The position numbers and the translations under genes were made by a program. Below are positions 10,101 through 17,966 of a stretch of DNA of 64,000 bases, in pieces (the first letter of the stretch is position 1; each line of letters begins with the position of its first letter). The DNA comes from Compostibacter hankyongensis (GTDB lineage Bacteria; Bacteroidota; Bacteroidia; Chitinophagales; Chitinophagaceae), in assembly GCF_039541075.1 (NCBI RefSeq), contig NZ_BAABFN010000019.1, forward strand, positions 1 to 64,000. The letters run 5' to 3'. Below the pieces are notes generated by a model. That model was not told where the DNA came from. It worked only from the letters and a program-made list of their open reading frames with translations, and did no database searches.

Positions 10101-10396
10101 TATTTCCCGTTCAGGTCGGTAGAGGTCGCGACGGAAGGGTCGTTTTTTACGGATACCGTCACACCCGGCAGGGGAGCGCCTGAACTGTCGGTTACAGTGC
10201 CCCGGATTTCTTTGTTTGGCAACCTGTGGTATGCCGCCTCCGGCAATCCGGCGTGGTTCCCGGCGGGTAGCGATGCGGCGGGGCTGATCCCCGCAAGACA
10301 GCAGATAAGGCACAGCGACATCGCAGGGATCAACAGTCCCCGGATTGCCCGATTCCTTATCGAAGCAGAAGAGGATGTCTTGTTTTTTTTCTTCAT
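7148..10396 (-). CDS. SusC/RagA-family TonB-dependent outer-membrane transporter (SusC1)
   Basis: This is a TonB-dependent channel for oligosaccharide uptake with its SusD partner. The start at 10396 gives MKKKNKTSSS and a signal peptide; an upstream in-frame start would overlap the isomerase gene and precede the signal. A carboxypeptidase-D-like beta-sandwich (about 65-150, GTVTDSSGAPLPGVTVSVKN) leads into a TonB box region (VVVVAFGTQKK), the plug (GVTTFGYKKDPLILIDGIEL, TALYGARGANGVILITTK) and the barrel, which ends in VQVSF. There is no STN domain, so signalling to an ECF sigma/anti-sigma pair is unlikely, and no such pair is nearby. It is 98 bp downstream of the isomerase gene and shares its direction. 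Confidence 0.96.
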   Translation of the reverse strand: MKKKNKTSSSASIRNRAIRGLLIPAMSLCLICCLAGISPAASLPAGNHAGLPEAAYHRLPNKEIRGTVTDSSGAPLPGVTVSVKNDPSVATSTDLNGKYILDVPDNAVILFSMVGFDRQEVSVSGREIINITLMPSSNQLNDVVVVAFGTQKKQEVVGAMTSISPKELKIPASNLTTALAGRLAGVIAYQRSGEPGADNADFFIRGVTTFGYKKDPLILIDGIELSSTDLARLQVDDIASFSIMKDATATALYGARGANGVILITTKEGVEGKARVSVRIENSVSAPTRNVEFADPVTYMNLANEAVLTRDPLGVLLYPQSKIDNTLAGTNPYAYPATDWRKALFKDYTMNQRVNFNVSGGGKVARYYLAATLNQDNGVLKVDDRNNFNSNINLKTYELRSNVNINLTKTTEAGIRLYGTFDDYTGPISGGTDMYRKVMRANPVLFPAYFPADEQHRYVQHIMFGNAADGNYLNPYAEMVKGYKDYTKTLVLAQFELKQDLSFVTKGLSLNGIFNTTRQAYFGVARSYKPFWYQTGGYDKLTDTYTISLLNENEGTEYLDYNEDPKQVNATTYIQASANYTRTFSDKHDISGMLVFLLNNQVEANVSSLQASLPHRNIGVSGRFSYSYNNRYFGEFDFGYNGSERFYEDKRFGFFPSVGAAWYVSNESFWEPYKKVISNLKIRATYGLVGNDAVGDPQDRFFYLSDVNMNDAARGSVFGTDNRYARNGIFVNRYGNSDITWETATKTNLGLEVGIFDQVNVQVDLYQEHRRNILMTRAYIPMTLGVSGTSDIKANIGEAAGKGIDVSADYNKYFGKYFWLQARANFTYATSKFEVYEEPDYAEKYLSHKGWPLTQQWGYIAERLFADDDEVANSPLQGFGEYGAGDIKYRDLNGDGQITSLDRMAIGYPSTPEIVYGFGISVGYKSFDLSCFFQGLARESFWIDPEATAPFVAYRYSSDELPGTLLQNQLLKAYADDHWSEDHRNLYALWPRLSTRTIANNTQTSTWFMRNGAFLRLKTVELGYTLPQRLTQKIHLEKTRFYLSGINLLTFSHFKLWDVEMGGNGLGYPVQRVTNIGVQVSF

Positions 10397-10494
10397 ACTT
10401 GAACGGTTTGTTAGCGGATAAGACCTGCTTGTGAACGGATGGGTAATCCATAAGCGTAACCGCCTGCAACCCGGAGGACAGGCTTTCAGCGAAG

Positions 10495-11982
10495 TCAATG
10501 CACGATGACCGCTTCAATATTCAGATAGCCGGCTATCTTAGCAATGGTATCGGCATGATGTCCGGTGCCCAATGCAAAATGATGCGTGGGGCCTTCTTTG
10601 ATCCAGCTCTGAAGAAAGGTCCTTACATCCGGCTTGAAGAAGCCCCGGGTATTGGTATTGCCCGTAGGCGGGATAGGGCCTTTCACCGATTCGCCTTCCG
10701 CGATGATAAACTTGAACTTTCCCTCGAAGGTGGAGCTGATGCTGAGCATGGTGATCGGACCTTCCTTGATCTTGAACTCCACGCTCGCGCCGAATCCCGG
10801 TTTTCCGTGGTATTTCTTCAGGCTCCGCAGCACGGGCCGCCCTTCTGCTATGGCGATATTGTGCGGTCCGTCATGTCCGACGAGGACAAAGCCTTCCCTG
10901 AAATCCACGGGATGGAATTCGGCAAAGCTGCCGCCGATGCCCAGGCGATCCATGATAAACAGGGCAATGCAGGTCTTCAGATCGGACTCGCCGCACATCG
11001 GAAAACCTTTACTCGTCAGCAGGGAATTTCCGACGATCAGGTTGGTCATGATGAGACGGATATCGCTGTTTTCGTCTCCTTCATAATAATAGGCCAGCCC
11101 GTCGAGTTTTTTTTCCTGTACGAATTTTTCCAGGGCAACCGTGGTGCGCGCGGCGACAGCCAGGTCCCGGTCCTGCAGCTTTTCAGAGATCGGGTCCGAA
11201 ACGGGATCCGGGGTATCAAAGAAGGAAAGAATACGCCGGCTGGCCTCTTCCTGTTCCTCCGGACTTACCTTCCGGTACTGGGCCAGGATTTCGTGTGCTT
11301 CGCATTGCACGATATGGGTCCCGAAATGGGCGGTGAGCATTGTAGCGTCGGTATGCATATCGAGCATGGCGTCAATCGGATGCCCGATATGGCCGATGCG
11401 CCCCCGTTTCAGACCCCCCAGCACGGCAGCGATCCGGCAATATGCTTCGAGCTCCTTTTCTGCGGCTTCATCGTTTTCCAGCGTGCCGATGACCATATGG
11501 GGCACCTGCTTTCCCATCCGCACGGCCACGCCGGCAAATTCCGGGAGGGCGCAGATATCGTCGTTGTAGAGTTGCAGGTGTGTGGAGGCCTTTTCATAGT
11601 CCAGCGCCATATCCGGCTGCAATGCTACCAGGACCACCGGTATGTCGAGGCTCCTGATGATGATCCCGAAAGTATCTGAGGTGGCATAGGTAAGCATGTC
11701 GCAAAACACAAGGTCCAGGTCGGCGGCTTTCAGGCGGGGAACGAGATCATAGGCGGCTGTGACATGGTCTATCAGCCCGAAATCCAGGAAATCTGCCGGC
11801 AGGCTGCTCAGCTTTTTCAGCAACCTGGCCTGCTTTTCCAGCAACTGCTCCTTGAGTCCGTCGAACTGTTTCCAGTATTTATGGTATCCCACTCCGAATA
11901 TACCGATCCTCGCCCCGCGCCGGGGGCTGTGAATACTGTTAAAGGGTACCTGTATGTCATCCATGACAAGGGGAGTTTTCAT
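10495..11982 (-). CDS. L-arabinose/L-fucose isomerase-fold sugar isomerase
   Basis: This is a cytoplasmic aldose-ketose isomerase of the AraA/FucI fold. Length (495 aa) matches AraA. Candidate metal ligands align well in spacing with the AraA set: Glu301 (YYEGDEN), Glu332 (CGESDLK), His357 or His370, and His467/His468 (GPTHHFALG). The sequence is otherwise far from classical AraA, so the true substrate may be another pentose or 6-deoxyhexose. A recurrent 15-bp operator-like motif lies about 26-40 bp upstream of the start. The gene sits between an MFS transporter and SusC1, which suggests that it acts on the monosaccharide released by this locus. I give no gene symbol because the specificity is not readable. 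Confidence 0.85.
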   Translation of the reverse strand: MKTPLVMDDIQVPFNSIHSPRRGARIGIFGVGYHKYWKQFDGLKEQLLEKQARLLKKLSSLPADFLDFGLIDHVTAAYDLVPRLKAADLDLVFCDMLTYATSDTFGIIIRSLDIPVVLVALQPDMALDYEKASTHLQLYNDDICALPEFAGVAVRMGKQVPHMVIGTLENDEAAEKELEAYCRIAAVLGGLKRGRIGHIGHPIDAMLDMHTDATMLTAHFGTHIVQCEAHEILAQYRKVSPEEQEEASRRILSFFDTPDPVSDPISEKLQDRDLAVAARTTVALEKFVQEKKLDGLAYYYEGDENSDIRLIMTNLIVGNSLLTSKGFPMCGESDLKTCIALFIMDRLGIGGSFAEFHPVDFREGFVLVGHDGPHNIAIAEGRPVLRSLKKYHGKPGFGASVEFKIKEGPITMLSISSTFEGKFKFIIAEGESVKGPIPPTGNTNTRGFFKPDVRTFLQSWIKEGPTHHFALGTGHHADTIAKIAGYLNIEAVIVH

Positions 11983-12007
11983 CTTCTTACCGTTTTTTAT
12001 TTTAAAC

Positions 12008-12022
12008 TTTACGCACTATGTT
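12008..12022 (-). promoter_or_regulatory. Operator-like site O1 before the isomerase gene
   Basis: On the minus strand this reads AACATAGTGCGTAAA. The same 15-mer with few changes occurs at 13270, 21368 and 21668, always just upstream of a gene start or remnant in this locus. It is 26 bp upstream of the isomerase start codon. I infer a binding site for the GntR regulator encoded at 21859; a promoter part is possible too. Confidence 0.55.
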
Positions 12023-12040
12023 TTGATAAATAAAAAAAAA

Positions 12041-13264
12041 TTAAACAGCCGGAACCGTAGCCCGCTGCCGTGTATTCCGGATAAAAAATGCCAGCAGCAG
12101 GAAGCCCAGGGGATACATACATCCGCAGCCTATCCAGAGCGGCCGGTATCCGCTGTTTTGGATGATCACGCCCATCAGCGGATTGATCAGCAGGCTGGAA
12201 ACGGCGCCCGCGGTGCCGGATAGCCCGACGACCGTGGAAGTGGCATTGCTCCCGAAGGTGTCGGTGATGGCGGTAATGTAATTGGTGATCCAGCAGCCGT
12301 GGGCAAACAGGATCACGGCCATGAGGATGACCGCCGCTTCCACCGTGGAAACAACGGCGATGAACGGGGCCGCCATGGTGAGCGCCGCCGCGGCTCCCAT
12401 GATGGTTTTCCGTGCCCGTCCCGTGGTCATACCGCTGCGGATCAGCCTGTCGGAAAGCCAGCCTCCGAATATATTGGAGATCCCCAGCGCCAGGAAAGGT
12501 ATCCAGAAGAGCTTTCCTACCGCTTCAAAAGAGGCCCCCCGCTGGGAGGACAGGTATTTGGGCGCCCAGAACATGATAAAGTACAGCACCGGATCCAGCA
12601 GAAAGCGGATCAGTATAAATATCCAGACACGGCGGTTCTGCAGCAGCGTTCCCAGGGAGGGAAGCGGGGATGAGGCCGACGATTGCCGGACAGCGCTTCC
12701 CTGCCGGCGGCGCAGGAGCAGCAACCAGCCGCCCACCCAGATTAATCCGACCAATCCCGGCAACACAAAGCCTGCCTGCCAGCCCATGGCGGCGGTCATC
12801 CAGATGGTAAGGGGAGGGGCGATAACGGCTCCGATAGCAGAGCCGCCGATGGCGATCCCATTGGCCAGGGCGCGCCGCCTTTCATCGAACCATTCGGCTA
12901 CGACCTTTGCCGCGCCGGGGAAACATCCTCCTTCCCCGGCTCCCAGGAGAAAACGGAAAGCAATCAGCTGGTAAACCGTCGTGACAGTGCCGTGCAGGAT
13001 GTTCGCCAGCGACCATATCCCTACCGATATAGCCAGCCCCAGCGTGCTGCCCATTTTATCGATGAGCCGCCCGCTGACGGAAAACATGATCGCATAGCTG
13101 ACCAGGAAGGCGGTATTGACAAATCCGTATTGTATGTCCGTGATGGTGAATTCCTGCTGCATCTTCAGGATGGCCACGGACAGCACCTGTCTGTCCAGGA
13201 AGCTCAGTCCGGTCGTGATGAAGAGCATGGCAAGAATGACCTTTCGCAGCAGGGATGGATTCAT
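12041..13264 (-). CDS. MFS sugar/sugar-acid transporter (ACS-like family)
   Basis: An inner-membrane secondary transporter with about 12 hydrophobic segments. The start at 13264 (MNPSLLRKVILAM) puts the first helix at the N-terminus and the operator-like site directly upstream; a longer in-frame ORF would run through the promoter region. The motif LSFLDRQVLSVAI in helix 1, GRLIDKMG in loop 2-3 and FFAPKYLS-like regions fit the anion:cation symporter branch that carries hexuronates, hexonates and related sugars. The first 13 codons and the 5' flank are duplicated in decayed form at 21620-21720. The substrate is probably the monosaccharide handled by the adjacent isomerase (inference). Confidence 0.9.
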   Translation of the reverse strand: MNPSLLRKVILAMLFITTGLSFLDRQVLSVAILKMQQEFTITDIQYGFVNTAFLVSYAIMFSVSGRLIDKMGSTLGLAISVGIWSLANILHGTVTTVYQLIAFRFLLGAGEGGCFPGAAKVVAEWFDERRRALANGIAIGGSAIGAVIAPPLTIWMTAAMGWQAGFVLPGLVGLIWVGGWLLLLRRRQGSAVRQSSASSPLPSLGTLLQNRRVWIFILIRFLLDPVLYFIMFWAPKYLSSQRGASFEAVGKLFWIPFLALGISNIFGGWLSDRLIRSGMTTGRARKTIMGAAAALTMAAPFIAVVSTVEAAVILMAVILFAHGCWITNYITAITDTFGSNATSTVVGLSGTAGAVSSLLINPLMGVIIQNSGYRPLWIGCGCMYPLGFLLLAFFIRNTRQRATVPAV

Positions 13265-13269
13265 TATGC

Positions 13270-13284
13270 TTAACGCACTAAGTT
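13270..13284 (-). promoter_or_regulatory. Operator-like site O2 before the MFS gene
   Basis: On the minus strand this reads AACTTAGTGCGTTAA, 5 bp upstream of the MFS start codon. A TTTTG box and a TTTCTTTG box lie further upstream at about 13295-13325 and could be -33 and -7 elements. If so, the site covers the transcription start, where a bound repressor would block polymerase. Confidence 0.55.
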
Positions 13285-13341
13285 GATTGCTGCAAAGAAA
13301 GTCAATTCTTTTAACAAAACAAAATTTTAGGGCGGTACTTT

Positions 13342-15075
13342 TTATTTTATATAGACATCGCTTATTTTTTGCCAAATCAGATCTGCCATGGCCTTCATAC
13401 CTGCATCCGAAGGATGTATCGCAACGCCGTGGTTTTTAAATTTTCCAATGGCCATAGCAGAAGAATCAGAGGATAGCTGGTCTATCCTTACGAAAAAACA
13501 ATTCTCTTTATGCGCTTCCCTTTCTATTATATCGCTTATCTTCTGTTGCTGCTCCCAGCTCCAAAAGGAAGACGTGCAGATAATTTTAACATCCGTATTC
13601 CCCGAGATAAAGAAATGCAGCAATTTGCCATAATAAGGGCCAAACGGCTTTTCCCCGAGCTTTTTTGAGGGGACATTTTCTCCTATATGCAGAATGATCA
13701 GATCCGGCTTTATCATTGCCAGGCTGTCCAAAGCCGAAAAATCATAATTCCAGTATGATCTTTCAAAATCAACAATGGTTTTGATATGAAAGTGCACCGA
13801 AGGATTTACTTCCTTAAATCTTCTTATTAGATCATGCACATAGTCCTTTTCCTTTTCACTGGCCGCCATGCCCCAATCTCCGAACCATCCCAATCCCGGA
13901 CTCGGCGCATGTCTCGTTATGCTATTCCCCAAGATCAGGACATTGCGAACATCCCGGATGTTATTGGTTTGGCCGTTTGCCTTAAGGGAGAAAGAGAGTG
14001 ACTTTTTGACGCCGGACAGCAGACTGTCTCCTGCTATCTTTGATGGTGTCAGCCATCCGCCTTCTCCGTTCTCATTCCACGCATACATCACCGCAATCTT
14101 TTCCCTGGGCGTCCGCTGTGTATTTTCGCTTATCCACTTTCTGGCAGCATGGACCGCATGATAAACCGATGACATGGAATAACCCGAAAAACGGGGTACT
14201 TTCACCGTGTCGGCTCTCCAGGGTCTCGGGTCCCAATTCAAAGTAATACATGGCATGTAGGGCAAATGAGATTTGGTTTTAATTCCATTCCATACCCGGA
14301 CTTCTGCAGTGCTCATGCTGTCAATAGGCGTCACTTCCCGGTCTTTTGCCAGTCCGTCGCTATGATAATTGTACCCGGTTAAAACGTCAAATCCACAAGC
14401 TTCTGCCTGATGGAGGTTTGCTGCATTATTGTAAACGCAAGCGGCAATGGAAACCCCTTTCAGCCCTGCTTTGATTGAGGCCTCTTTTAGTTGAGCAAAT
14501 GCTTTTTTGACGGCCTCGGTTGAGCCGAATTTGTCAACGAGTGACGAAACCTCGAAAAATATCAGCAGCGGCTTTCCGTCCACTTTTAAATATTGTTTGT
14601 CTTTAAAGAGCTTCAACCATATTTGAGAAACATCTCCCCAATTGTCAGGTTGGATATAATATGGATTATGGTTAGCAACCATCAGACAGAATTGGAGCCG
14701 GTCTTTATTGGGGGATGAGCGATACAGGCTGAGGGCATGGTTCAACGGATAGTTATCGGTGCCGTCTTTGAAATACCAGTCAAATGCAAAAAAGCCGAGA
14801 CCGGCCTCAGCTGCTTTGCTGATCTGAGCGTCCACGATCGGCTGGGTGCTTGTCGCCCAGCCCCATATGGGTTCCCGGACCGGATACTGGCTTTTTAGCT
14901 TGTCTGTTATATGGAATGTGGTCCCGGTCCAGCCATCGAAATAATAGGCGCCCAAAACGATATCGCTGCTGCCTGCTTTCTGTCCGGTCATATCCTGTCC
15001 GTATATGCTGAGGCAGGTGAACATGAGCAGGATGTTCAGGATGGAACAGACTTTTGTTTTTCTGTTGGTTTTCAT
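13342..15075 (-). CDS. Secreted two-domain protein: GH99-like (WbsX) domain fused to SGNH hydrolase domain
   Basis: The start at 15075 gives MKTNRKTKV and a signal peptide ending near IYGQD. Residues about 30-370 match the GH99-like/WbsX type: VLGAYYFDGWTG, GLGFFAFDWYF, a GKPLLIFFEVSS strand and the acidic MYAWNENGEGGW block. Residues about 380-577 form an SGNH/GDSL-type esterase domain: ILGNSITRH (block I with Ser), a WGMAASE stretch, LHIGENVP (block III with Asn) and AIHPSDAG near the C-terminus (block V His). The usual Asp three residues before that His is not there (VAIH), which is odd for an active esterase. A glycan cleaver with de-esterification is plausible. It follows the phosphoesterase gene by 39 bp. 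Confidence 0.85.
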   Translation of the reverse strand: MKTNRKTKVCSILNILLMFTCLSIYGQDMTGQKAGSSDIVLGAYYFDGWTGTTFHITDKLKSQYPVREPIWGWATSTQPIVDAQISKAAEAGLGFFAFDWYFKDGTDNYPLNHALSLYRSSPNKDRLQFCLMVANHNPYYIQPDNWGDVSQIWLKLFKDKQYLKVDGKPLLIFFEVSSLVDKFGSTEAVKKAFAQLKEASIKAGLKGVSIAACVYNNAANLHQAEACGFDVLTGYNYHSDGLAKDREVTPIDSMSTAEVRVWNGIKTKSHLPYMPCITLNWDPRPWRADTVKVPRFSGYSMSSVYHAVHAARKWISENTQRTPREKIAVMYAWNENGEGGWLTPSKIAGDSLLSGVKKSLSFSLKANGQTNNIRDVRNVLILGNSITRHAPSPGLGWFGDWGMAASEKEKDYVHDLIRRFKEVNPSVHFHIKTIVDFERSYWNYDFSALDSLAMIKPDLIILHIGENVPSKKLGEKPFGPYYGKLLHFFISGNTDVKIICTSSFWSWEQQQKISDIIEREAHKENCFFVRIDQLSSDSSAMAIGKFKNHGVAIHPSDAGMKAMADLIWQKISDVYIK

Positions 15076-15114
15076 AATATATTTTTTGTGTCCCACTTTC
15101 CACAAGCCGTTTTC

Positions 15115-16113
15115 TTAGTCATTTAATGCTTCTCCGGTCGGGAATTTGGTTATAAAATCGACATTGGAGAATGAGAAGGTAGATGTCCCGCCCATTTCTT
15201 TATCATGATAGGGCGAATATATTTTAGCGGATATGGATTTTGCCTGGGTGTCGATTTCGAGCAACCTCAGATATCCGCCGCCCATGCCATATTTCTTTCC
15301 CTGGAAATCCTGCAAGATTTCATAGACGTTATTGCCCTTGTCTCCTTTCTCTACATGCCAGGCGCTGCCATCTACATGCCCACTCAGCACCATCAGGATG
15401 TTAGGGTATTTTTTTACAAGGAAATCGTTGATCTCCTGGGGACTCAGGTTTCCATAGCCGGCGTTTCGTTGTCCGATGCTCCCGTCAGGATTCAAAAAGT
15501 AGTGCGTGACGATAATGACATTAAAACTGGGATGGCTGGCAACCACTTCATCGGCCCAGTTGATCGGGTCCCGTCTGGAGGTGAACTCCAATGTCAGTAC
15601 AAGCCAGTCCAATCCGCCTGCCCTGAAAGTATAATAGGCATTGTCACTTTTATTTTCTTCAAACCGGCCTCTTTGTTTTTTAAATCGATAAATGGGGAAA
15701 TAAGAATTGAACTTATCCGTATTTCTCAAGTTGGCATTTACATTCCCGGGCGCAGCGCTGCCGGAGTGCAAGCCTATGGCATGGGTGTCGTGATTTCCGA
15801 CGGTTATGGCATAAGGTACGCCGGCCTCATCCAGGATATCAAAAGCTTCGCTGGCATATTCCCATTGGCTGTGATTATTAAAGTCAACCACATCGCCCAC
15901 ATGCAGGGCAATAGGAATATGCAGGCTGTCTTTATGCTCTTTTATCCAGTTTACCTGGCTAAAAAGCATTTCGGGATCCTTGCTTATCTCGGTTTGCGTA
16001 TCCGGAAATACAGGGATGGTGAACTTCTGTCCGAAGGAATAGGTGAACGGGCAGGCCAGCATACCCGTTACTATGGCCTTTTTTAGGTTGCAGGAGAGGT
16101 TACTCGATTTCAT
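15115..16113 (-). CDS. Secreted calcineurin-like metallophosphoesterase
   Basis: A signal peptide (about residues 1-28, ending SFGQ) is followed by a calcineurin-like two-metal phosphoesterase domain. The motifs run in order: FPDTQ (first Asp), GDVVD, GNHDTHA, a THYF histidine and the final GHVDG. The protein is short (332 aa) with no extra domain visible. It lies between SusD2 and the GH99-like/SGNH gene in one minus-strand run. Its presence in a glycan locus suggests removal of phosphate or phosphodiester groups from the substrate in the periplasm or at the surface, which is inference. It could also be a general phosphodiesterase carried along. Confidence 0.9.
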   Translation of the reverse strand: MKSSNLSCNLKKAIVTGMLACPFTYSFGQKFTIPVFPDTQTEISKDPEMLFSQVNWIKEHKDSLHIPIALHVGDVVDFNNHSQWEYASEAFDILDEAGVPYAITVGNHDTHAIGLHSGSAAPGNVNANLRNTDKFNSYFPIYRFKKQRGRFEENKSDNAYYTFRAGGLDWLVLTLEFTSRRDPINWADEVVASHPSFNVIIVTHYFLNPDGSIGQRNAGYGNLSPQEINDFLVKKYPNILMVLSGHVDGSAWHVEKGDKGNNVYEILQDFQGKKYGMGGGYLRLLEIDTQAKSISAKIYSPYHDKEMGGTSTFSFSNVDFITKFPTGEALND

Positions 16114-16199
16114 GATTTATTTTTATGACTTTGAGATTTGCGTTACGAAATATTTAAAATTAAGTCGCATCGGGCAATTGGGTATAGAAAAATAAATAA

Positions 16200-17948
16200 T
16201 TACCATCCCGGATTCTGCTCAAAAGACGGCATCTTATTTATTTCATCCAGCGGAATGGGTAAAATCAGGTACTTGTCTTCCCATGTTTTCCGCCTGTCTA
16301 CGACGATGCGTTCATTGCTGAAGGTGCCGTCGGCATTTTTGGTCCAGGACATTCCGGTGGTAACTTTTTCCGATTTGTCCAGGATCTTCCACCTCCGCTC
16401 GTCATAAAAGCGTATTTCTTCATAAGGCATTTCAACGCGGCGTTCCCGGCGAATACGTTCTCTCATATCATCCTTGCTTAAACCGGCAGGCAGGTCAGGC
16501 ATTCCGACCCGCCGCCGGATCGCGTTAATAGCGCTGTAGACATTTTGGTCCGGACCCACTGCTTCATTTTCTGCTTCTGCATAGCTCAGATAAACTTCGG
16601 CAAGTCTGATGAACCGGAAGGACTCATTTCCGGAATTATTGGACTGATCCTCCGGAGCTTTGTATTTTCTAAGATAATATCCGGTATGCGTTCTTTGCCT
16701 GGTGTTGGAAATGCCTACATTTCCTCCTTTATAAGCCCCGATGTAGTAATCGGCCCCGTTAACCTTCCCGTAATAGGCATTGTTATACCATACGGTCGCA
16801 TAAAAGCGGGGATCTCTGTGTACATACGGGTTGGCATCATCATAGCCTGAGGCAGGATTGATGATAGGATGCATATGATCTGCGTCGGAATATCCGGTTA
16901 TGGCCATTTCACCATTATCCATATCATAAGTATCTACCAATTCCTGCGTGGGGCAGGACCCGGCCTTGTCGGCATTTAATACGGAAGCCATTCGGAGTAC
17001 AAGCATATTAAGGGGGTATTGTGCTCCAAAGGCCCGGCTTACCAGAATTGTCTCTTTGTCTTTGGGATTAGCGCCATCATCGGGAGAGTTCTCAAAAAAT
17101 TCTCCATAGTTATTATACAGTTGATAGCCGTTAGCCAGCAGGTCCTCCAACGCGGTTTTGGCAGTTACGGCGGCTTTTTGCCAAAGGGCTGCATCATTTG
17201 TTTTGTTCCAAAGCGGGCTGGCGGCATAAAGGGTAACCTGGGTTTTAAGAGCCTCGGCCACGGCTTTTGTCATTCTGCCGGCATCGGCAGTGGAAACTCT
17301 CCTCCAGGTGAAATTGGCTTCGGCGAGTGCTGCGTTACAATCCTCCACGATAAAGTCAACACATTCCTGAAAGGTATTTCTCTTTAAGGTGCTGAAATCG
17401 TATTCCGGGCTGAGCGGCTCCTTGATAATGGGCATGCCTCCGTACTTCCTGATCAACCGTGAATAGAAGAATGCCCGTAATACTCTTGCTTCAGCCTTCA
17501 TGCTTGCCCTGTTCGACTCGTTCTTTACAGCGGCTTTATCGATATTGGCCAGGAAGGTGTTTACCTTGCGGATGCCTTCCCAGTTTCTTTCGTATCGATT
17601 TCCATTGTTTGTTGGGTAGTTGCCGGTATAAAGCGGGTTTTTAGAAGGGGTCAGCGATCCGCTGTACCACTCGGTTGCGGCAAACCCGGCCTGGGTAGGG
17701 GCATCGCTACTCTGCGCATCATCCGTAAAGGCGGCCAGAAACTCATAATAATGATAATAAATTCCGCCAAAAGGAAGGTAATTATAGACAGTGTTCAGAT
17801 AGGATTCTGTGTTTTGAGCATCGGTGAATACGTCATTCAAACTAACCCTGCCATCGGGGGTTATGTCCAGGTATTTGTCGTTTTTACAGCTGGCGAGCCA
17901 TAATGCTGCAGCTATCGTCAGTATAATAGATTTTCTGATACGGTTCAT
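16200..17948 (-). CDS. SusD/RagB-family glycan-binding lipoprotein (SusD2)
   Basis: The signal peptide ends in the lipobox LASC and is followed by KYLDITPDGRVS, the usual SusD N-terminal signature. The helical TPR-like core (AEARVLRAFFYSRLIRKYGGMP) and the C-terminal RRERRVEMPYEEIRFYDERRW and YLILPIPLDEINKMP blocks confirm the family. It starts 18 bp after the stop of SusC2 and is the partner lid of that transporter. It is clearly divergent from SusD1 in this window, so the two pairs probably capture different glycans or different fragments of one glycan. Confidence 0.95.
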   Translation of the reverse strand: MNRIRKSIILTIAAALWLASCKNDKYLDITPDGRVSLNDVFTDAQNTESYLNTVYNYLPFGGIYYHYYEFLAAFTDDAQSSDAPTQAGFAATEWYSGSLTPSKNPLYTGNYPTNNGNRYERNWEGIRKVNTFLANIDKAAVKNESNRASMKAEARVLRAFFYSRLIRKYGGMPIIKEPLSPEYDFSTLKRNTFQECVDFIVEDCNAALAEANFTWRRVSTADAGRMTKAVAEALKTQVTLYAASPLWNKTNDAALWQKAAVTAKTALEDLLANGYQLYNNYGEFFENSPDDGANPKDKETILVSRAFGAQYPLNMLVLRMASVLNADKAGSCPTQELVDTYDMDNGEMAITGYSDADHMHPIINPASGYDDANPYVHRDPRFYATVWYNNAYYGKVNGADYYIGAYKGGNVGISNTRQRTHTGYYLRKYKAPEDQSNNSGNESFRFIRLAEVYLSYAEAENEAVGPDQNVYSAINAIRRRVGMPDLPAGLSKDDMRERIRRERRVEMPYEEIRFYDERRWKILDKSEKVTTGMSWTKNADGTFSNERIVVDRRKTWEDKYLILPIPLDEINKMPSFEQNPGW

Positions 17949-17966
17949 GATATAGACAATTAAGAA

